Assembly: GCA_017607445.1 (NCBI GenBank)
Contig: JAEVHH010000007.1
Location: 248,001-312,000, forward strand
Direction of reading: 5' to 3'
Source: Histoplasma ohiense
Lineage: Eukaryota > Ascomycota > Eurotiomycetes > Onygenales > Ajellomycetaceae
DNA length: 64,000 nt
Below are positions 59,313 through 64,000 of this stretch, in pieces. The notes beneath the pieces were generated by a model, which saw only the letters and a program-made list of their open reading frames with translations, searched no databases and was not told where the DNA came from. The position numbers were made by a program, and so were the translations under genes. Every line of letters begins with the position of its first letter. The first letter of the stretch is position 1.

Positions 59313-60346
59313 GCTTATCAAACTTGATTGTGCTTTTTGAAGTGTAATATTCAACAATCATTTGCAATATGACCCTTCTTATGACAGTGAGAACACTTCT
59401 TCATTCAGTTATATTTATCTTTTTTGATTTGTTCAGTTGAACTCATTTATTCCTCTTGTTTCCTCTTATTCTGACAGTTGCTAGATTTATCAGAACAACA
59501 CTGATTTTCTATGAATATTGCAGATCTTTCTTTATGAATAGCATGCTGTTGCTCTGACATATTTTCCTTGAGAGTCTGTAGAGTTCAAAGTAACTCTTTG
59601 TAGTTCTGAGACTTCTGATTTCAATGATCAAGTTCTGTGTGTAATATCTTCAATGTCTTACTACACAAGTTATCCATTCTTTGTTCTTTGCTATATGGGG
59701 GTAAGTAGTATTCCCAGTCTTTGAGATATTTAGAGAAATTGTGTATCAATTGTCATTCTTGTTGTTTTGCATTTTGAAACTTTTGACTCATCAATTGGTG
59801 CTGGTTCTGTGGATTGTTAATTTGCATTTCTAGGTGTGATAACATATCATCAAAAGTCAACAGTGTTGCTCCTCCATGTCTCTCATATAATGATACAAAA
59901 TTCAACCACTTCTGCTTAATGTGGGTGTCAAGATAGAGTTTAGCATCATTTATCTTGTGTTCTTTCTTTTGATAATACTGATGATGATGTGTAAAGAGAG
60001 TCAACATGTGATCTTTATAGTTCTTGAATTCTAACATATTTTTTTCTCAATAATAGTTCTTAATCTTCAACCTTGATGGTGTTTCATTATCATCATCTGT
60101 ATCATTCACAGATTGATTTTGTGGTGGTTCTGTGATGATATTCTGAGTTAATTGAGACTTGATGAAAGTATCTTCATGAATCTGTGCTTCCAACTTGTTG
60201 AGCTGCTGTTGTGCATACAGAATAGCTAATTGCTGCTCTTGTTCACAAATTTGATCATTCAACTGTTGCAGACATGCATTGTGATCATCAGAGGCAGTAG
60301 AAGATTCAGATTGATTTTCAAGAAATCTTGCACATATCAAAACCAT
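59300..60346 (-). pseudogene. gag, element B2
   Basis: Starts MVLICARFLENQSESSTAS at 60346. Gln-rich helix (QQLAILYAQQQLNKLEAQI), capsid-like segment (MLTLFTHHHQYYQKKEHK, FDDMLSHLEMQINNPQNQHQ) and a CCHC knuckle near 59390 (CSHCHKKGHIAND). The AAAAAAT slippery heptamer is at 59312-59306, with TGA two codons later. A few in-frame stops. Confidence 0.82.
59306..59312 (-). promoter_or_regulatory. Putative -1 frameshift site, gag-pol of B2
   Basis: AAAAAAT phased A|AAA|AAT in gag (GCA AAA AAT), identical in position and phase to B1; pol opens in the -1 frame. Confidence 0.62.
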
Positions 60347-60451
60347 CTTGCATGTTTTAACTAATATTGTGTGTTTTAACTAATGTTGTGTGCTTTATTG
60401 TAGGTGTGTGTAACAACGGACCACTCAAATAAAGTTTAGAGTGATTAGAAT

Positions 60452-60722
60452 TGTAAGAGATGGTTGTTGATATAATTATGGAAGTAGTGTGAAGTATGCA
60501 TGTAGAATGTTAAGAAGGTAGCAATCTCTATTATTCAAAGCTAATCACTGATCTTCTAATATCTATGGATATCAGTGAGCATTATATAGGCGATCACCAC
60601 ACGCTACAGCTGTCTATGGTGCTGTGTGCTATGTCCCTTCTCATTAATTCTGGCGTGTTCTGTGTTCTTCTATCGCCACATAGCTATTTTCTAATATAGA
60701 TATCTCCGTTGCGCCTATTACA
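60452..60722 (-). repeat. LTR-B, 5' LTR of B2
   Basis: 271 bp, TGTAAGAGATGG to GCGCCTATTACA on the plus strand; keeps several CG sites (CCGTTGCGCC), unlike the 3' LTR at 46136. Confidence 0.92.
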
Positions 60723-61409
60723 ACCAGTCACCATACATGCTGTTAGCTGTGTGAAACATATTGAGAAAACACATCATAAGCTTATTGAGAATCTACAAAA
60801 GACACAACAAGCACAGAAAATCTATTACAATACAAAATATAAATCTCAACAATTTAAAATAGATGACTATATCATATTCAATGCAAAAAATCTCTGATTG
60901 CTGTGCTCAGTTCACAAACTCAATCATAAATATGTTGAACTCTTCAAGATTCTGAATATCATTGAAAAACAAGCATACAAACTAGAACTGTCACCTTCAT
61001 ATAAAAGCATTCATTCTGTATTCCATATATCTTTATTGAAGTCATACAACCACAGGAATGGAGCTCTACCAGAATCAGAATCAAAATTTGTCAACAGCAA
61101 AGAAGAATATCAAGTTGAAGAAATTCTTGAAAAACAACAACAAAAAAACAAATCTTCAGAATATCTTGTGAGATGAACAGATTGAGATTCTAGTGATAAT
61201 ATATGAAAACTGAAAGAAAACATATTGAACACTCAGACATTCAAAATCTTTCTCAAATAAGAAAATGAACAACAAATACAAAATCAACATACTTTCAAAC
61301 ATCAAAAGCACAAATATCAAGTCAAAAGACATCAGAAGCACAAATCTTAAATCTAAAAACACTAGAAGCACAAATTTCATTTAAACTTCAATCAAATGCA
61401 TTTTTTTTA
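60723..61409 (+). pseudogene. pol C-terminus (integrase end, chromodomain), element C3
   Basis: VKHIEKTHHKLIENLQKTQQ, FKIDDYIIFNAKNL, VHKLNHKYVELFKIL, YKSIHSVFHISLLKSY and chromodomain EEYQVEEILEKQQQKN/SSEYLVR (near 61110-61170). TGA, TAA and further stops follow. The C-terminal KHQKHK/RHQKHK repeats match C2. Confidence 0.82.
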
Positions 61410-61675
61410 AGAATTTTATCAGAGAAAAGAGAAAAAGAAAAAAATTCAATTTGAATATAATAAATACAAAAAATAAAAAATACAAACAAGAAAAAAAAAA
61501 AAAAAACAAAGAAAACAGATTCTAAGAAAAGTCTAAAGATTTTCAGTTCACTCACTTTCATTTCAATTCTCTTCATCTCTCACTTTCCCTCTGCCACTCT
61601 CTTCTTATACTGCCTTCAGTACTTGTTAAGCATCAGATCTCATTTCAGATACAAAGACATCAGCAAATGTCTCTT

Positions 61676-62182
61676 TCACAGAACATTTGCTTTCTTCTCT
61701 CTATTCTTCTTCATCAACCCCTCCATTCATCAACACATTCACTGAAGAAAGGTCTCTCCCTTCATGATCTTCTTCCACACCTTCACATCATGGAACTCAT
61801 ACCTCTCATATTCCACTGTCTTCACTGTCAGAGTCTTTACAATCTTCTCTGTTGACTCTTCAGTCAACTTCTCTGATCTCTTCTCAGTCAATTCCTCTCC
61901 AGCCAACTTCTTCTCAGTCAACTTCTTCATCACAGAGCTCTTGAAGCTCATTATCTTCAAAATCCTCTTCTTCACATTCTTCTCTTCCTCTAACATCTCT
62001 GCTCTGAAAGAATCAGATATAATCACAGTCTTCAAAATCTGCATCTCTGCAGACTCAGCTGCTGCTCAGTGCTGAGATCATAGAGCATTCATCTCTGCTC
62101 TGCTTCAAGCAGACAGCATCATCAGATGAGATGCATTCAATCATTTAACTAAACAACAAAGACAACTTTTGTGACTGATCAT
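61676..62182 (-). pseudogene. Antisense gene of element C, copy C3
   Basis: Starts at Met 62182 (ISHKSCLCCLVK, NASHLMMLSA), then AESAEMQILKTVIISDSF, AEMLEEEKNVKKRILKIMS, LAGEELTEKRSEKLTEEST and VWKKIMKGETFLQ. One frame with TGA breaks; about 169 codons. Aligned to C2 it keeps order and frame, with a short length difference in the Glu-rich repeat (SEKLTEESTEK). Confidence 0.6.
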
Positions 62183-63048
62183 GTTCTCTCCAGTCATCAT
62201 CTCTGCAAAGATAAACACTCACCCATGCATGATGCATCTCAGAAGAGGTGTATCACACATCTAGCATCATTATCAGTATATCAACATTGCTAAGAACACT
62301 ACTATCTATTCAAAAGCAAATTTGAAAAAAAAAGAAAAAGAAAATAAGAATTAAAAAGGATTACTTATGAATTTGCAGAATTTCTTTGCAGAGACACAAG
62401 CCTCACAATACTTTCAAGCATTTGACTTCAACACACATCAGAAGTTAACATCTCTCAGCTTGGAGACACAACATTCACACAGAATTCAACTGTTGTATGT
62501 CATGTGATTAGAGCTAGAGCAATATAACAAGCAAACAGTAAATGATGCTATATGAAAATGAGTTAGTGACACACATGACCACACTAATAACACCACTGAC
62601 AAGAAATACCAACAATAATATATGATAAGCACTCAAGAAACAACTTACTTAAAATCAGAGTAATCAAAAGAGCTCATTTCAATATAAAAAAAAGAGAGAG
62701 AGAGAACAACAATATAAAAAAAAAAAAATTTTAAAAATTTTGTATTGAAGACAAAAAATTGCAGCAGAAAGACAAAGAGTTTTGATGATGATCAAGTTAA
62801 AAGAGAAGAGAAATCTTCAAGAGAAAAGAAATTCTTTTTACTTCTCTGCACACAATCTTTGACAATCAAAGAATCCATCAATTTCATCTCATTAGAAAAT
62901 CAATAACAATGTGTATACAAGCTATCTAGAGGATGTGATTGATACACTGCTATCAACAAGCAGAATTTACAATACAGAAATGCAATTATCTACTAGTAAG
63001 CAATCTATACAATTACTGAGAGCAGCTCTTATAAAAAAGAGGGGCAAT
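62183..63048. other. Leader region of the C3 antisense gene
   Basis: Counterpart of 47506-48331 in C2, in opposite orientation. Contains long A- and GA-rich runs (62692-62735) and no convincing ORF; the region next to the LTR (62900-63048) matches C2 closely. Confidence 0.5.
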
Positions 63049-63311
63049 TGTAATACATTTGTTTATTATTTCCTTATTATCTTTGCTTATTCTTATCTCT
63101 TTTCATTATACTCTCACTACTGCTATTTCTATATGTATATATATATCAATGTATGTATTTCGCACATCTTCTTTCTCTTTCTTTTCTTCCTTAGTGATTA
63201 GCTACACTACATTACACTACTATATTACACTCTACAATATATTACTATTATCTCTGCTATGCTATAAACTATCTTCTACTGTTACTCTTCACACTGTCAC
63301 TACATCTCACA
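63049..63311 (+). repeat. LTR-C, 3' LTR of C3
   Basis: 263 bp, TGTAATACATTTG to CACTACATCTCACA; CG-depleted compared with the LTRs of C2. Confidence 0.9.
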
Positions 63312-64000
63312 ACATTAACTGAGCTCTATGAGATCTGCTCAATGAGATCATCTCAGTGTACATGAATGATATCTTGATCTTTACTGATGAATCATTCACT
63401 GAGCACTGTAAATATATATGACAAGTGCTTGACTGTCTATGAAAAGCTGAACTGTAAGTGAACATTGATAAATGTGACTTTGAGATCAAGTCTATAATCT
63501 ATCTAGAATTCATCATCAAAGCTGAAAAAGATGTACACATGGATTCTAAGAAGATGAAAGCAATTCTCAACTGAGAGACATCAGTCTCAGTAAAAGAGAC
63601 TAGAAGCTTTCTAGAATTCATCAACTTCTACTGAAGATTCATCAAAAACTTCTTCAATATTGTACAATCACTGATGAATCTGATCTGGAAAGATGCTGTA
63701 TTTCAATGAACTGACAAAGCAGACACAGTATTCAAAAAGCTGAAGTGTATGTTCACAAATATCTTGATACTGCAATCATTCAATTCAGATAAGCATATGA
63801 TTCTTGAAACAGATGCCTCAGATTATATAGTAGATGAGATACTAATGCAATATGATAATAAAAATGTTTTACAATCTTGTGTCTTCATTTTGAAAAAGAT
63901 GTCATTCACTGAATGCAACTATGAGATCTACAACAAGAAGCTTCTAATGATCATACAATGTCTTGAAAAATGAGAGTCTGAACTTATGAGTGTTGAGAGA
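63312..64000 (+). pseudogene. pol (RT, RNase H) of element A6, cut by window end
   Basis: Plus-strand A pol from ALYDLLNEIISVYMNDILIF (63325) through FINFY, RFIKNFFNIVQ and RNase H (ILETDASDYIVDEILMQYDN, ~63805; FTECNYEIYNKKLLMIIQ, ~63905). Several TGA stops. It is the target into which C3 inserted (ACATT next to the LTR). Confidence 0.85.

Larger units (their letters stand above)
46136..60722 (-). mobile_element. Ty3/gypsy chromovirus B2 with antisense gene, split by C2
   Basis: Both 271-bp LTRs are present (3' 46136-46406, 5' 60452-60722). Gag at 59300-60346, pol at 55578-59312, then the antisense gene (46942-55534), interrupted by element C2 at 47219-54664. Without C2 the element is about 7.1 kb. 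Outer flanks do not match: TCTAC from piggyBac at left, ACCAG within C3 pol at right. Confidence 0.9.
60723..63311 (+). mobile_element. Chromovirus C3, 3' portion only
   Basis: Plus-oriented C element starting within integrase (SVAIHAAS-equivalent) where B2 abuts. It includes the chromodomain, the antisense gene and the 3' LTR (63049-63311). The LTR is followed by ACATTAACTGAGC, that is, the RT region of an A element into which C3 inserted. Its 5' half is not in the window. Confidence 0.85.

Noticed and set aside
1..64000. TGA read as tryptophan (alternative genetic code)
   Set aside because: TGG is used for Trp in the better preserved copies (LINE copy 2, C2, B2), and TGA also replaces Arg CGA codons. 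Aligned copies show TGG versus TGA at the same sites, so TGA is a mutation product.

Overview
The window is a repeat graveyard with no recognisable single-copy host gene. It is AT-rich, and nearly all of it can be assigned to nested, decayed transposable elements: one Helitron, two copies of one LINE, three families of chromodomain-bearing Ty3/gypsy LTR elements (called here A, B and C), a hAT element plus a short non-autonomous relative, and a piggyBac element. Element types, short introns with CTAAC/CTRAY branch sites, pyrimidine-rich leaders and C-to-T decay all suggest a filamentous ascomycete fungus; species is not identifiable from the sequence alone. Decay is almost purely by C:G to T:A substitution. 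CG is nearly absent and CC/GG is depleted in most copies, so Trp and Arg codons have become TGA and some Gln codons TAA/TAG, yet reading frames run for kilobases without indels.

Layout. 1-4680: Helitron Rep/helicase (-), cut by the window edge. 4681-6193: unassigned, strand-asymmetric CT-rich DNA. 6194-6283: LTR-A piece. 6284-8546: LINE copy 1 (-). 8547-14823: LTR element B1 (+). 14824-17007: LINE copy 2 (+). 17008-17602: 5' end of another B (-). 17603-28911: element A2 (-), into which a 271-bp solo LTR-B (18452-18722, TSD ATACA) and a full element A1 (18934-25018, TSD CATCT) inserted. 28938-29398: end of element A3. 29399-30957: hAT-derived non-autonomous element D1, filled by a minisatellite. 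30958-33347: the least mutated stretch, with a 168-bp hairpin element, a LINE 3' end, a tandem repeat and an unmutated LTR-A piece. 33348-34521 (resuming at 46121-46135): piggyBac transposase (+), split by element A5 (34522-46120, -, TSD CTCTG), itself split by the 5.9-kb hAT element D2 (37117-43026, TSD TCTTTTAC). 46136-60722: element B2 (-), split by element C2 (47219-54664, -, TSD AATGA). 60723-63311: 3' half of element C3 (+). 63312-64000: pol of another A (+).

Three things stand out. First, hAT element D2 carries, besides its transposase, a divergently arranged pair of other genes, one of which is a three-exon degenerate histone H3-like gene (41930-42538). Second, chromovirus families B and C each carry an additional gene between pol and the 3' LTR on the strand opposite to gag-pol; the B version has two introns whose positions and lengths (47 and 57 bp) are identical in two copies. 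Third, the mutation signature targets CpG and the first C of CpC, unlike the CpA preference of classical Neurospora RIP. Gag and pol of B and C are joined by -1 frameshift sites (AAAAAAT and AAAAAAC).
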